A DNA stretch of 11,959 bases from Chloroflexota bacterium (GCA_024232355.1 JAAEPW010001202.1:1-11959); one strand, 5' to 3'. Shown: positions 1 through 8,503, counted from the first letter of the stretch. Numbers and translations: made by a program. Notes: generated by a model not told the origin, from the sequence alone.

Positions 1-816
1 ACTATCGTCTACTCGATCGTAATCCGTCTGCACACCAACAACCCCATAAGCACTATCGTCAGAAGCACGGCCATAAACGCCAACGCCTTCATCACCGTGG
101 GTGTAGCCATACACCCCGGCGGTATCGGTGTAATAACTCGCTCCAACGATACCATTATCCGAGGACGAGCCACCATAGATGGCTGGATGCTCGTCACTCT
201 GGACGTAGAACGTGGCCCAGTAGGATGCACCCACGTTTTCATCCACCAGGGTGGCTCCAGGTATCAGGTTCATAGCGTATCCCGCCACTCCGAGGGGCTG
301 GCGGGGGGTCAGTGGGGCGTCAGCCGCTACTGGCTGAATCTCTAGCCACGCTTGGTACTGGAACTTTGCTGCCAAGTCATCCAGTGGGGTGACCGCGCCC
401 AGCATCACGTTAAAGAGACCATGTTCCACGTCAACGGTCTGCACCTCTTGCCACCAGGCGAAACCCCCCGTGGCCGTAGTGTAAAGGCTAAAGGTTATGG
501 CTACAGTACCAGTGATGGGAGAACCATCATACAGCAATTGGCCCTGATAGTTGAACAGTCCGGTTGGACTGGCCGTATTACTCGCGACCTCGGCCGGTTG
601 TCGGCCAGAAACCACGTTAGCCGCACCCCTCTGCGCTTCGTTGCCCCCCTGATTTGCCGGAGCGATACCCGACCCTCGATTTTGTAAAGTCGGTCTTTGG
701 AATGAGGTTTCTGTTTGTTCCTGCGGCCCTGGTCCCTGGGCCTGGCCAAATCCCACCGCCAAGGCAAACAACACTACCAATGCCAACATGCCTGTGACTA
801 TCCACTGTTTTTTCAC
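1..816 (-). CDS. Secreted repeat-bearing surface protein, cut by window edge
   Basis: This is the N-terminal 272 codons of an open frame that runs off the window. The start is GTG at 814-816, preceded by a strong GGGAGG Shine-Dalgarno (821-826); no ATG gives this frame a better start. Residues 1-26 form a signal peptide: K2 K3, a hydrophobic core at about 6-23, and a GQA cleavage site at A26. Residues 27-85 are a low-complexity Gln/Asn/Gly/Ala linker. Residues 86-183 resemble a domain common in large Chloroflexota and planctomycete exported proteins (FNYQGQL, TFSLY, GLFNVMLG, LTPRQPL). From residue 210 onward come Gly-Val-Tyr-Gly repeats (GVYGYT 234-239, GVGVYG 244-249, YGVVGV 257-262), suggesting a repetitive beta fold. 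The gene starts 38 bp after the narG stop and may be cotranscribed with it. No enzymatic motif is visible and the function is unknown. Family assignment is from recollection of similar proteins. Confidence 0.82.
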   Translation of the reverse strand, partial: MKKQWIVTGMLALVVLFALAVGFGQAQGPGPQEQTETSFQRPTLQNRGSGIAPANQGGNEAQRGAANVVSGRQPAEVASNTASPTGLFNYQGQLLYDGSPITGTVAITFSLYTTATGGFAWWQEVQTVDVEHGLFNVMLGAVTPLDDLAAKFQYQAWLEIQPVAADAPLTPRQPLGVAGYAMNLIPGATLVDENVGASYWATFYVQSDEHPAIYGGSSSDNGIVGASYYTDTAGVYGYTHGDEGVGVYGRASDDSAYGVVGVQTDYDRVDDS

Positions 817-854
817 TTTGCCTCCCGTAACTGGAAACTGTCTGAATAAGCAAT

Positions 855-3800
855 CTAAAACTCTGGCTCACCCTCCAGCTTGCGCACCAACACAAACGTA
901 TCCCGATTGACGCCCGTCGGCCCCCAGTAGTTAAAAGCATACGTTAGGTGACCGTAACCCGCCATCAGCAGCACCGGCTTGAGCCGGGCGCGGATCAGGC
1001 TGTTGTGCCCGCCCGCCCGCCGGTTGCCCCGCATCGGGGATTTGGGCGTCGCGATGGTGCGTTCCGGGGAATGGTAAAGGAAACAAAGCCCGCGCGGCAT
1101 GCGGGCGCTGACGATCGCGCGCGTCACCACCACGCCGTGGTCGTTGTATGCCTCCACCCAGTCGTTGTCCTGCACGCCGATTTCCTCGGCGTCCTCTTCG
1201 CTCATCCAGATAGGATGCACGCCCCGCGACAGGGTGAGCATACGATGATTGTCCCCGTAGGTGGAGTGAATGCTCCACTTGCCGTGGGGGGTCAAATAGT
1301 TCAGCATGATCGTCTTGCCTTCGGGCTTGCTCTTGACAATGTCGCCAAAGGCGAGAGGATCAGGTCGGGGCTTGTAGGTGGGCAGGTTCTCGCCATAGGC
1401 GATGTACCCCTCGTGATCCAGGTAAAAGTGCTGCCGCCCGGTCAGCGTGCGCCAGGGCACTAGCCGCTCCACGTTGAGACAGTACGCCGAATAAGCGCGC
1501 CCGTCGGTCATAATGCCGCTCCAAACGGGGCTGTTCAGCAGCCGTCGAGGCTGCTGTTGCAAATCCGCAAAGGTCAAGCGCGCCCCCCGGTTCCCCTCCG
1601 CCAGGTCCGCCAGGGGCAGCCCCACCTTTTCCTCTTCCGCCTTGAATGCCCGATAGGCCGACTCGCCGTTCGTCTCTGGCGCTAGATGCAGAATCACGTT
1701 GGCGGCGTCTACCGCCTCGTCCAGTGACGGGTAGCGCTGGCCGTTCCATGTCACCGGTCGCCTCTCCGTCAGTTCATCGTACAGGTCGGACACAGACCAC
1801 CGAACCCCGTGGGCACCGATGCCGCCCTCTCGCACGCCCGGTCCCAAGGCGATAAAGTGATTGTACAAATTGACGTAATCCCGCTCGACCACCGTCAGCT
1901 TGGGCATGGTCACTCCAGGGATCGCTTCGCACTCACCTTTGGCCCAATCTTTTATCTCTGGCTGGGCCATCTCGGCTGGCGTGTCGTGCAGCAATGGTCC
2001 GGCCACGATATCCCGTACCGGTTCCGGCAAATGCACCTCCGCCAGTTCGCTCACCTTTTTCGCCACTGCCTTGAAAATGTCCCAGTCGCTCTTGGACTCC
2101 CAGCAAGGAGGCACAGCCGCCGACAAGGGATGGATGTAGGAATGCATATCGGTGCTGTTCAGATCATCCTTTTCGTACCAGGTGGCCGTCGGCAGGACAA
2201 TGTCCGAGTAAAGGGCCGAGGTGTCCATGCGAAAATTGACGTCCACCACCAGGTCAAACTTTCCCTTGGGAGCCTCTTCTCGCCACACGACCTCGCTGAC
2301 CGAGTCAGCGGCGATCTCTTCGGCGATGGCGCTGTCATGAGTGCCCAAATAGTGGCGCAGAAAATACTCGTGCCCCTTGGAGCTGGACATCAGGGCATTC
2401 CCCCGCCATATGAACCAGACCCTCGGCCAGTTTTCCGGCGCGTCCGGGTCCTCTACCGCAAAGCGCAGTTTCTTTTCCTTCAACTGCTCCACCGTCCAGT
2501 CCACGATCTCTTGACTGTTCGTGGCCCCGGCCTGCTCCGCATCCTCCACGAGCTGGATAGAACTGCGGTCAAACTGTGGGTAAAAGGGGAACCAGCCCAT
2601 ACGCACCGCCTTGACCTGCAAGTCCATCGTGTGCCCTTGGGTCAGGTCGCTATGCTGGCCCGAGGGTTGGTCTTCGGCAAGCGTGCTTTCATAGCGCCAC
2701 TGGTCGCTGTGGACATAGTGGAAAGAGGGCGTGTTCTGCAAGCGGGGCGGTTTGACCCAATCCAGGGCCAGGGCAATTGGCGCCCATGCCGAGATGGGCG
2801 CGATCTTTTCCTGGCCCACATAGTGGTTCAGTCCGCCGCCGTTGCGTCCCACACAGCCGGTCAGCATCAGGCCGACGATGCCCGCCCGGTACATCAAGTT
2901 GTTGTGGTACCAGTGGTTGATGCCCGCGCCGATGATGATCGAACACTGACCCTCGGTCTTTTCGGCGGTGGAAGCCCATTCGCGGGCAAACTGCACCACC
3001 GTCTGGCGGTCGATGCCGGTGAACCGCTCCTGCCAGGCGGGCGTGTAGGGCGACTCGTCGTCGTCATAGTCCGCCGGATACGCGCCTTCCAGCCCCCGCC
3101 CAACGCCAAACTGGGCCATCAATAGGTCATAGATGGTAACGACGGGAACTCGACCATCGGACGTCTCGACGTACCGCACCGGCACACCACGCTGGATGGT
3201 GCTGCCGTCGGCAAATTCGGTAAAGGTGACTTGAAGAACCTCATCATTGCTATCCAGCAGTGTCAGTTGCGGATCAATCTCTGCGCCGTCCAGGCCATCT
3301 TTCGGCTCCAGATTCCATTGCCCCTTTTGCTTTTGCCAGCGGAACCCCAGGGTTCCCTGGGGCATACGGGGCTCACCACTGATCTTGTCCAGCACCGCGA
3401 ACTTCCATTCGCCGTTCTCCACGTCCCGATAGCGGGCCAATCGTCCGGCGCGCAGCATACGGCCAGGGGAGTAGGTCTCGCCCTGTTTGTCCAGGACGAC
3501 CAGAAAAGGAGAATCAGTGTACCGCTTCACGTAATCACAAAAGTAGGGCGTTGGCCGGTCGTGGTGGAACTCTTTCAGGATCACGTGGTTCACCGCCATC
3601 CAAAAGGCGCCATCCTGCCCAGCATTGATCGGAACCCACCAGTCGGCGTACTTGCAAGTCTGGTTGAAATCGGGCGAAAAGACCACCATCTTGGCACCCG
3701 CATGCCGCGCTTCAGACGCAAAATGAACGTCCGGGGTGCGCGTCATACTCGGGTTGGAGCCCATCACCGCGATATACTTGCTGTTGAACCAGTCCGCGCT

Positions 3801-4469
3801 CTCAGCCACATCGGTTTGCTCTCCCCAGGTCTCTGGCGAGGCGGGGGGCAGATCGCTGTACCAATCGTAGAAACTGAGGGCTACCCCGCCCAGCAGTTGC
3901 AGAAAACGAGCGCCGCTGGCATAGCTCAACATGGACATGGCGGGGATGGGAGAAAAGCCAATCACCCGATCCGGACCATATTTTTTCACCGTGTGGATGG
4001 TCGAGGCGGCGATGATTTCCAACACTTCATCCCAGGAAGCCCGGCGAAAGCCCCCCTTGCCCCGCGCCTGATGATAGCTCTGACGCTGCCCCTCATTTTC
4101 CACAATCGAAGCCCACGCAGCCACCGGATCGGCGTGGCTGCTCTTGGCCTTGCGCCACAGGTCCATCAAAGTTCCACGCAGATAGGGATATTTGACCCGC
4201 AGGGGACTGTAGATGTACCAGGAGAAAGAGATGCCTCGCTGGCAACCTCGTGGCTCATAGGGAGGGATGCCCGCCTCCAGATTGGGGTAATCGGTGGCCT
4301 GCATCTCCCAGGTGATGATGCCGTCTTTGACGTACACCATCCAAGAACAGCCGCCGGTGCAGTTGACGCCGTGAGTGCTGCGCACTGCCTTGTCGTGCTG
4401 CCAGCGGTTGCGGTAGAATTCTTCCCATTGGCGTGATTTGGGGCTGACAATGTCCTGAATCCAACTCAT
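855..4469 (-). CDS. narG: Respiratory nitrate reductase alpha subunit (molybdopterin)
   Basis: This is the catalytic subunit of membrane-bound nitrate reductase, which reduces nitrate to nitrite at a Mo-bisMGD centre on the cytoplasmic face. At 1204 aa it is close to E. coli NarG (1247) and aligns almost without gaps through the first 230 residues. The FS0 [4Fe-4S] ligands are present as H33, C37, C41 and C76. The Mo-ligand Asp falls at D206 in the [11 protein letters not shown] motif. Other NarG blocks seen are GWxPxFxPQ-like and [16 protein letters not shown], and the C-terminal [12 protein letters not shown]. There is no twin-arginine signal, so a cytoplasmic orientation is expected. The ATG has a good AGGAGG 8 nt upstream. 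narH, narJ and narI do not follow: the next gene is the secreted protein at 1-816, and a ferritin/receiver fusion precedes it. The sequence alone cannot exclude cytoplasmic-type nitrite oxidoreductase (NxrA), which shares all these motifs. Confidence 0.96.
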   Translation of the reverse strand: MSWIQDIVSPKSRQWEEFYRNRWQHDKAVRSTHGVNCTGGCSWMVYVKDGIITWEMQATDYPNLEAGIPPYEPRGCQRGISFSWYIYSPLRVKYPYLRGTLMDLWRKAKSSHADPVAAWASIVENEGQRQSYHQARGKGGFRRASWDEVLEIIAASTIHTVKKYGPDRVIGFSPIPAMSMLSYASGARFLQLLGGVALSFYDWYSDLPPASPETWGEQTDVAESADWFNSKYIAVMGSNPSMTRTPDVHFASEARHAGAKMVVFSPDFNQTCKYADWWVPINAGQDGAFWMAVNHVILKEFHHDRPTPYFCDYVKRYTDSPFLVVLDKQGETYSPGRMLRAGRLARYRDVENGEWKFAVLDKISGEPRMPQGTLGFRWQKQKGQWNLEPKDGLDGAEIDPQLTLLDSNDEVLQVTFTEFADGSTIQRGVPVRYVETSDGRVPVVTIYDLLMAQFGVGRGLEGAYPADYDDDESPYTPAWQERFTGIDRQTVVQFAREWASTAEKTEGQCSIIIGAGINHWYHNNLMYRAGIVGLMLTGCVGRNGGGLNHYVGQEKIAPISAWAPIALALDWVKPPRLQNTPSFHYVHSDQWRYESTLAEDQPSGQHSDLTQGHTMDLQVKAVRMGWFPFYPQFDRSSIQLVEDAEQAGATNSQEIVDWTVEQLKEKKLRFAVEDPDAPENWPRVWFIWRGNALMSSSKGHEYFLRHYLGTHDSAIAEEIAADSVSEVVWREEAPKGKFDLVVDVNFRMDTSALYSDIVLPTATWYEKDDLNSTDMHSYIHPLSAAVPPCWESKSDWDIFKAVAKKVSELAEVHLPEPVRDIVAGPLLHDTPAEMAQPEIKDWAKGECEAIPGVTMPKLTVVERDYVNLYNHFIALGPGVREGGIGAHGVRWSVSDLYDELTERRPVTWNGQRYPSLDEAVDAANVILHLAPETNGESAYRAFKAEEEKVGLPLADLAEGNRGARLTFADLQQQPRRLLNSPVWSGIMTDGRAYSAYCLNVERLVPWRTLTGRQHFYLDHEGYIAYGENLPTYKPRPDPLAFGDIVKSKPEGKTIMLNYLTPHGKWSIHSTYGDNHRMLTLSRGVHPIWMSEEDAEEIGVQDNDWVEAYNDHGVVVTRAIVSARMPRGLCFLYHSPERTIATPKSPMRGNRRAGGHNSLIRARLKPVLLMAGYGHLTYAFNYWGPTGVNRDTFVLVRKLEGEPEF

Positions 4470-4503
4470 TCTGCTATCCTCCTAGATAAAGTGGTGCTCA
4501 ATG

Positions 4504-4537
4504 GTGTGGTGGGTAGATGACGTTCGCCATACCACAC
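4504..4537. promoter_or_regulatory. Inverted repeat in the narG leader
   Basis: Arms GTGTGGT (4504-4510) and ACCACAC (4531-4537) are perfect 7-bp inverted repeats around a 20-nt spacer. They lie 35-68 bp upstream of the narG start, in the 134-bp gap between narG and the ferritin/receiver gene. The pair could be an operator or a leader-RNA stem. There is no T tract, so it does not look like a terminator. No convincing promoter was recognised beside it. Confidence 0.3.
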
Positions 4538-4603
4538 GGCTTTATTGGTTGATAATTGCGTAAACTAGAACGACTACTGATCCCTCCGAGATGGTATGAA
4601 ACG

Positions 4604-5470
4604 TTAGTGAGTGGCTTGTATGACATCGCCTACTACTTGTATGATCTCATCCACATCAAACGGTTTTAGCAAGTATCGCACATTGTTTTTCTTAAAGAAC
4701 GTTTTCCTTTCGAACGAGATGTCACCTGAGCAAAATACAAAGCGCGGCTGTACGGATGGGTCTTCCTCGATGGCCCTTTGATAGAACTTGAGACCGCTCA
4801 TTACGGGCAAATCTATATCTGTAATGACGGCACTGAAAAAGTGCTCCCTGGTTTTCTCTAGAGCCTCTTTTCCATTCTTGGCTGTCTCAACGACTCCCAG
4901 ACTTTCCAGTAACTCACTGAGAAGGACACGCAGCGGCTCGGTATCTTCTACTACCAAGAGCTTGTTCTGCCAAACAGCGGGTACCACACGGATGTCTATG
5001 TCAGGTTTTGATTCATCTGGGAGAGTGTCTAGGAAACGTTCAATTCGATTCTTGTGCGCCTGAACCGCTGCTGCCACGTGTTGAAATGTCTTGTCATACG
5101 CTTTCATTGTGTTGACGACGTAAAGGAACAGGCTGTTTAATTCGGAGAATTCCGCCTGAACGATAGACTCGATCATCCGCTCCTTTGAAATGGTCTGTCT
5201 CGATAGTGAGTCGTGAGTTCGCTTCAGATGTACCTCGATGCGATTCGTCATCATTTGATCAAGGATGATGGCGGATGTCGCCTGGACCTCACCTCGCCGC
5301 ACGTAATCAGCGGCGACGCTCACGAGATGAACGTGCTGTGCCTCATCCTCTGCCAAACGCTCTAAGAATTCAGAAAAGGCTTTATCTTTTCCAAAGAACA
5401 CAGAGGCTTCTCTGTAGAGATTGTGGGCCAACTGCTCGACAGTCTCGAGCCAATCGATTACTTTTTGCAC
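4604..5470 (-). CDS. Ferritin-like (rubrerythrin-type) domain fused to CheY receiver
   Basis: A 288-aa, two-domain soluble protein. Residues 1-148 look like a four-helix ferritin-like bundle: helix 1 has E9, E12 and Y19; helix 2 has the EDEAQH motif (E43, H46 as ExxH); helix 3 has E107 and E110; helix 4 has H131, H139 and E144. The first three helices carry plausible diiron ligands, but helix 4 lacks a clean ExxH, so metal content is uncertain. Residues 168-288 are a complete CheY-type receiver: acidic pair E175 D176, phosphoacceptor D218, S248 at the Thr/Ser switch position and K269 followed by Pro. No DNA-binding or enzymatic output follows. The start is GTG with GAGGGA about 9 nt upstream. 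It sits between the triheme cytochrome c and narG with gaps of 193 and 134 bp, so it may have its own promoter. A role as an O2, NO or redox sensor with phospho-control is inference. No histidine kinase is in the window. Confidence 0.85.
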   Translation of the reverse strand: MQKVIDWLETVEQLAHNLYREASVFFGKDKAFSEFLERLAEDEAQHVHLVSVAADYVRRGEVQATSAIILDQMMTNRIEVHLKRTHDSLSRQTISKERMIESIVQAEFSELNSLFLYVVNTMKAYDKTFQHVAAAVQAHKNRIERFLDTLPDESKPDIDIRVVPAVWQNKLLVVEDTEPLRVLLSELLESLGVVETAKNGKEALEKTREHFFSAVITDIDLPVMSGLKFYQRAIEEDPSVQPRFVFCSGDISFERKTFFKKNNVRYLLKPFDVDEIIQVVGDVIQATH

Positions 5471-5500
5471 TTGACTTCCCTCATAGCTAAATTCTTGGAC

Positions 5501-5536
5501 AACTGGCGATCACTTTTTCGCTCGTGTCTGTTCCAC
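5501..5536. repeat. Direct repeat copy 1 (echo of cytochrome c gene tail)
   Basis: This 36-bp stretch matches 5655-5690 at 32 of 36 positions. Read on the minus strand it encodes VEQTRAKK followed by a TGA stop, almost the same as the VEQTRSKK end of the neighbouring cytochrome c. Upstream codons in the same frame (Arg/Gly-rich, ending RGLRAQ) faintly echo the RRRLRSVRQSL of the real gene. It looks like the relic of a duplicated gene end. Confidence 0.75.
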
Positions 5537-5548
5537 TTGAGCTCTCAG

Positions 5549-5564
5549 CCCTCGTCCCCGAGGG
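5549..5564. other. Small GC-rich hairpin in intergenic gap
   Basis: CCCTCG and CGAGGG form a perfect 6-bp stem with the 4-nt loop TCCC. It lies between the cytochrome c stop and the ferritin/receiver start. No T-run follows on the minus strand, so it is at best a weak or factor-dependent terminator or an RNA-processing stem. Confidence 0.3.
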
Positions 5565-5654
5565 CGATTCTGGCGAGAGTGTCTCATTTTGAGCATTTAT
5601 TTGCCGTACAAGCCGCCCCCAGGACGGTGGCTAAGAGCGTTGGTAAGTAGTAAC

Positions 5655-5690
5655 AACTGGCGATTATTTTTTCGACCGTGTCTGTTCCAC
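5655..5690. repeat. Direct repeat copy 2 (inside cytochrome c 3' end)
   Basis: This is the second copy of the 36-bp direct repeat. It covers the last eight sense codons and the TAA stop of the triheme cytochrome c gene plus about 9 bp beyond. It differs from 5501-5536 at four positions only. The two copies are 154 bp apart, start to start. Confidence 0.75.
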
Positions 5691-6944
5691 CAAGGATTGA
5701 CGGACGCTTCGCAACCGCCGTCGCCACACGGCCTGAGCCAGCACCATCAACACCAGAAAGCCTGCCAATGCCAACAGACCAAATTGTCCTGTAGGCTGGG
5801 TGGGGCGTCTGGTAGCCGCTTCCTGCAAAAAGATCCTCAAATGTGCCTGCTCCTCGGGCGTTAGTGGACGATCCTTGTAGATAGGGGCCATAGTCGGAAA
5901 GCCGATATCCGCCAGAACACCTGCGAGGCCGAGTTCGCCATGTTTATTGAACGTCAGGGTCAAATCGGGTCCCAGGGTGCCGCCGCCCAGGGCATCGTCA
6001 CTGGCAATACCGTGACAGATCAGGCAAGACGGGCCGCCGTTCTCCAAACGGTCAGCACCGGTGAACAAGGCCTGGCCGATGAGAGCGTCGCCCAGAGGCA
6101 AGGCAAAAAGTGTTTCACCAGCCTCGGCAGGGTCGGTCGAAGACATCGATATCACCGGTGCCTCTCCTGCAGCCAAAGACCTCATGTAGGCGACAATGTT
6201 TGAAATATCCTGGGGGCCAACAAGTTCGTTCCAGGCAGGCATCGACGTGCCAGGCTTTCCGAGAGCGATGGCGTCCTCAAGTTCGTCGTCGCCTTTGCCT
6301 ACCACCGATGCCCCGACGAGCGAGGGGCCCAGGTCTGTTCCACCAGCGTCGGCGCCGTGACATCGGACGCAAGCCGATGCAAAGATCTGCCCTCCTCTGG
6401 CGGCATCTTGCCCCGGTTCCACCGCGGGTACGCCCTCCGCTTCCGGTTCAGTGTCCGGCGGAGGAATAGATACGGCCTCTGCAGCTTGTACGCGCACGCC
6501 CTCGGGCTGCGGCCCCATCCAGTTCAATACAAACTGGGTGACGTCCTCAATCTGGTCGCCGCGCAGTGGACCGCCGTACCCGGTGGCCCAGGAGGGCATA
6601 CGCTGCTCAGGATGACCGGCGGATATGTTCAGCGAGATATAGTCGTGCAGTGTGCCGTAGAAAGCAATGTCCTCTTTGCCGCTCCACAAATCCTCCACGT
6701 TCAACGGGGGATAGATGCCGGCCAGCCCCTCCCCCCGTTCGCCGTGACAGCCAGCGCAGTAGGTGTCGTACAACCTGGCACCACGGGCGATCAGCTTTCC
6801 CTGCTGATCCTCTGTTTCGCGTTCCATCCGTATCTCTTCACCCACATAGATGCCCACCAGCAGAACGACGACGATCACAGCGGCGATGGTTCCTACGAGT
6901 AGATTTTTCTCGACGTTCATTGATCCATTTCTCCTTCGACTCAT
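5664..6944 (-). CDS. Membrane-anchored triheme cytochrome c of the bc-type complex
   Basis: A 426-aa protein with three CxxCH haem c sites: C63-H67 (CAGCH), C192-H196 (CVRCH) and C307-H311 (CLICH). Candidate sixth-ligand methionines are M116 (RMPSW), M235 (SMPAW) and M352 (TMAP). It is therefore three class I-like haem domains in series, joined by a Pro/Glu-rich linker (about 158-178). A membrane anchor spans about 14-33 and a second C-terminal helix about 387-405, so both ends should be tethered with the haems outside the cytoplasmic membrane. It overlaps the cytochrome b stop by an ATGA, and with the Rieske and b genes suggests the cytochrome c1-like electron exit of a quinol-oxidising complex. 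M9 (6920) is an alternative start with a better AAGGAG 10 nt upstream. Its 3' end is echoed at 5501-5536. The redox partner is unknown; a terminal oxidase or periplasmic carrier is possible. Confidence 0.93.
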   Translation of the reverse strand: MSRRRNGSMNVEKNLLVGTIAAVIVVVLLVGIYVGEEIRMERETEDQQGKLIARGARLYDTYCAGCHGERGEGLAGIYPPLNVEDLWSGKEDIAFYGTLHDYISLNISAGHPEQRMPSWATGYGGPLRGDQIEDVTQFVLNWMGPQPEGVRVQAAEAVSIPPPDTEPEAEGVPAVEPGQDAARGGQIFASACVRCHGADAGGTDLGPSLVGASVVGKGDDELEDAIALGKPGTSMPAWNELVGPQDISNIVAYMRSLAAGEAPVISMSSTDPAEAGETLFALPLGDALIGQALFTGADRLENGGPSCLICHGIASDDALGGGTLGPDLTLTFNKHGELGLAGVLADIGFPTMAPIYKDRPLTPEEQAHLRIFLQEAATRRPTQPTGQFGLLALAGFLVLMVLAQAVWRRRLRSVRQSLVEQTRSKK

Positions 6945-8503
6945 TCCTGGTGAATGGTGTTCTTGTGGATATACGTGTACTGGTTAAAGGTGTGCTCCAT
7001 CCCGTCCTCTTCCCAAGCAATGTCCAGATCAATCCGCTTCAAATCTTGCTGCCAGGTGGCGATGGTCAGTGTGGCAGTGCCATCCGGCAAGCGGTCCGAC
7101 TCGTGGGTCATTGCGCTCGCGAGTTTCGTGATGAATTGATCCAGATCTATCGAGGCGACAGGTTCGGTCGGCGCAGTTTCCCCGATAGAGATTTCATAGA
7201 CGCCGTCCACCAGATTGTCCCATCCCAGCTCGTTGATCTCTCCATGCCGGTCAGTGGGCACAAACTCTAAAGCGATCTCTTCCGCCGGAGGCGTCTCCAG
7301 CCGGTAGGCGGGCGTTCCCATCCACGTCAGCACGGTCAGGGCGACGATCACCGCCGCGCCAAGGCCCAACGCCAATTTACGATCCTGCCAGCGACGGGCG
7401 GGGTTCCGGTCAATGTACGGCAAGGCAAACAGGATGGTAAAAAAGATACCGGGTATGATGACGCCGTAGACGAATTTACCCTCGACGATGCCGCCAAACA
7501 CGTCAGGCAGTTTGATCAGCCCTTGCAGCCAGAGAAAATACCAGGGCGCGGTCGCGTGCAGAGGTGTCACAAAGGGATCGGCGTGGTCTTCTAGTGGACC
7601 ATTGTAAAAGGTCACCACCGGGATGATGAGTACCAGCAAGCCCAGCATGACCCACGCCACCTCTCGAACCAGAATGCCGGGCAAGTATGGCACACGCTCG
7701 TCTTTTTTCTTTTTGGCCTCCACCGCCGGAGGTAGCGAAATGCCCTGTTTCACCACTTTGTAATAGTGCACCCCGAACGCTACAGCCAACGCGACGGGAA
7801 GAATAATGACGTGCAGCGTGTAGAAACGGAGCAAGCCCAGTTGTCCCACCTCCGGACCACCCAGCATCAGCATCTGGATCTGGGCGCCGATCACCGGGAC
7901 GGCGTCGGCTGCACTAGTACCAATGGTGATGGCCCAATAGGCGATCTGGTCCCAGGGCAGCAGGTAGCCGCTGTAGCTAAAGATCAATGTGATAAAGAGC
8001 AGCACCATCCCTACCAGCCAGTTAAAGCTGCGCGGCTGCTTGTACGATCCGGTAGCAAACACCCGCACCAGGTGGAGGATGACACAGGCCACCATCAACT
8101 CGGCGGCCAACCGGTGGATGTCGCGCACCAACTCACCGAAAGGTATGCCGCCAATGATGTTCAGCATGTCAAAGTAGGCCGCGTCCGTCGAAGGCGTGTA
8201 AAAGATCATCAGAATGATGCCGGTCAAGCCCAGCACGACGGCCAGAAAGGTACTGATCCATCCCAAAGCAAGGGTATAGGTGATGCGGGTCGTACTCTTG
8301 TTGTACCACCGCGGCTTCATATGAAACCAGAAACTGGTCGAGTGCACACGGTAGCGCGGATTGGGCCTGCCGGCCGGCTTTCCTCGGAGCATATCTCGGA
8401 TATCGCGAGGGCTCATACCGGCTGCTATTGCCGTCATCGTCTCGTACACCCTATCGTAGACTCGTTGCCGAAAAGTTTTGTTCGTCTTGGATTCTTCTCC
8501 CAT
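6941..8503 (-). CDS. Cytochrome b/b6 fused with subunit IV, with C-terminal extension
   Basis: This is the quinol-oxidising transmembrane subunit of a Rieske/cytochrome b complex, 520 aa. Haem b ligands are H130 and H144 (helix B) and H231 and H246 (helix D). The second pair is 15 residues apart, the spacing typical of cytochrome b6 rather than bc1 cytochrome b. Helices are visible at about 78-102, 125-150, 160-181, 226-250, 278-300, 344-364 and 375-395, so the b6 part and a subunit IV-like part are in one chain. The Qo-site motif is A319-P320-W321-Y322, where mitochondrial-type proteins have PEWY. About 120 residues after the last helix (400-520) form a soluble extension not found in ordinary cytochrome b. 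The ATG has an AGAGGAAG Shine-Dalgarno. It follows the Rieske gene by 35 bp and overlaps the cytochrome c gene by 4 bp, indicating one operon. Confidence 0.95.
   Translation of the reverse strand: MGEESKTNKTFRQRVYDRVYETMTAIAAGMSPRDIRDMLRGKPAGRPNPRYRVHSTSFWFHMKPRWYNKSTTRITYTLALGWISTFLAVVLGLTGIILMIFYTPSTDAAYFDMLNIIGGIPFGELVRDIHRLAAELMVACVILHLVRVFATGSYKQPRSFNWLVGMVLLFITLIFSYSGYLLPWDQIAYWAITIGTSAADAVPVIGAQIQMLMLGGPEVGQLGLLRFYTLHVIILPVALAVAFGVHYYKVVKQGISLPPAVEAKKKKDERVPYLPGILVREVAWVMLGLLVLIIPVVTFYNGPLEDHADPFVTPLHATAPWYFLWLQGLIKLPDVFGGIVEGKFVYGVIIPGIFFTILFALPYIDRNPARRWQDRKLALGLGAAVIVALTVLTWMGTPAYRLETPPAEEIALEFVPTDRHGEINELGWDNLVDGVYEISIGETAPTEPVASIDLDQFITKLASAMTHESDRLPDGTATLTIATWQQDLKRIDLDIAWEEDGMEHTFNQYTYIHKNTIHQE

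Noticed and set aside
1809..3125. 438-aa open frame on the plus strand inside narG
   Set aside because: It is antisense to a fully conserved narG, with a His/Arg/Gly-rich composition typical of a GC-rich shadow frame and no recognisable domain.
3231..4436. 401-aa open frame on the plus strand inside narG
   Set aside because: It is antisense to the most conserved part of NarG, including the FS0 and Mo-ligand motifs; no domain or ribosome-binding site supports it.
855..4469. Naming the gene nxrA (nitrite oxidoreductase)
   Set aside because: Cytoplasmic-type NxrA and NarG share all motifs seen; without phylogeny or partner genes the narG call is the safer one.
4545..4570. Possible Fnr site upstream of narG (ATCAA half-site on the minus strand)
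   Set aside because: Only one half matches; the other half (TACGC) bears no resemblance to TTGAT.
5549..5564. Rho-independent terminator after the cytochrome c gene
   Set aside because: The stem is only 6 bp and is not followed by a T-run on the minus strand.
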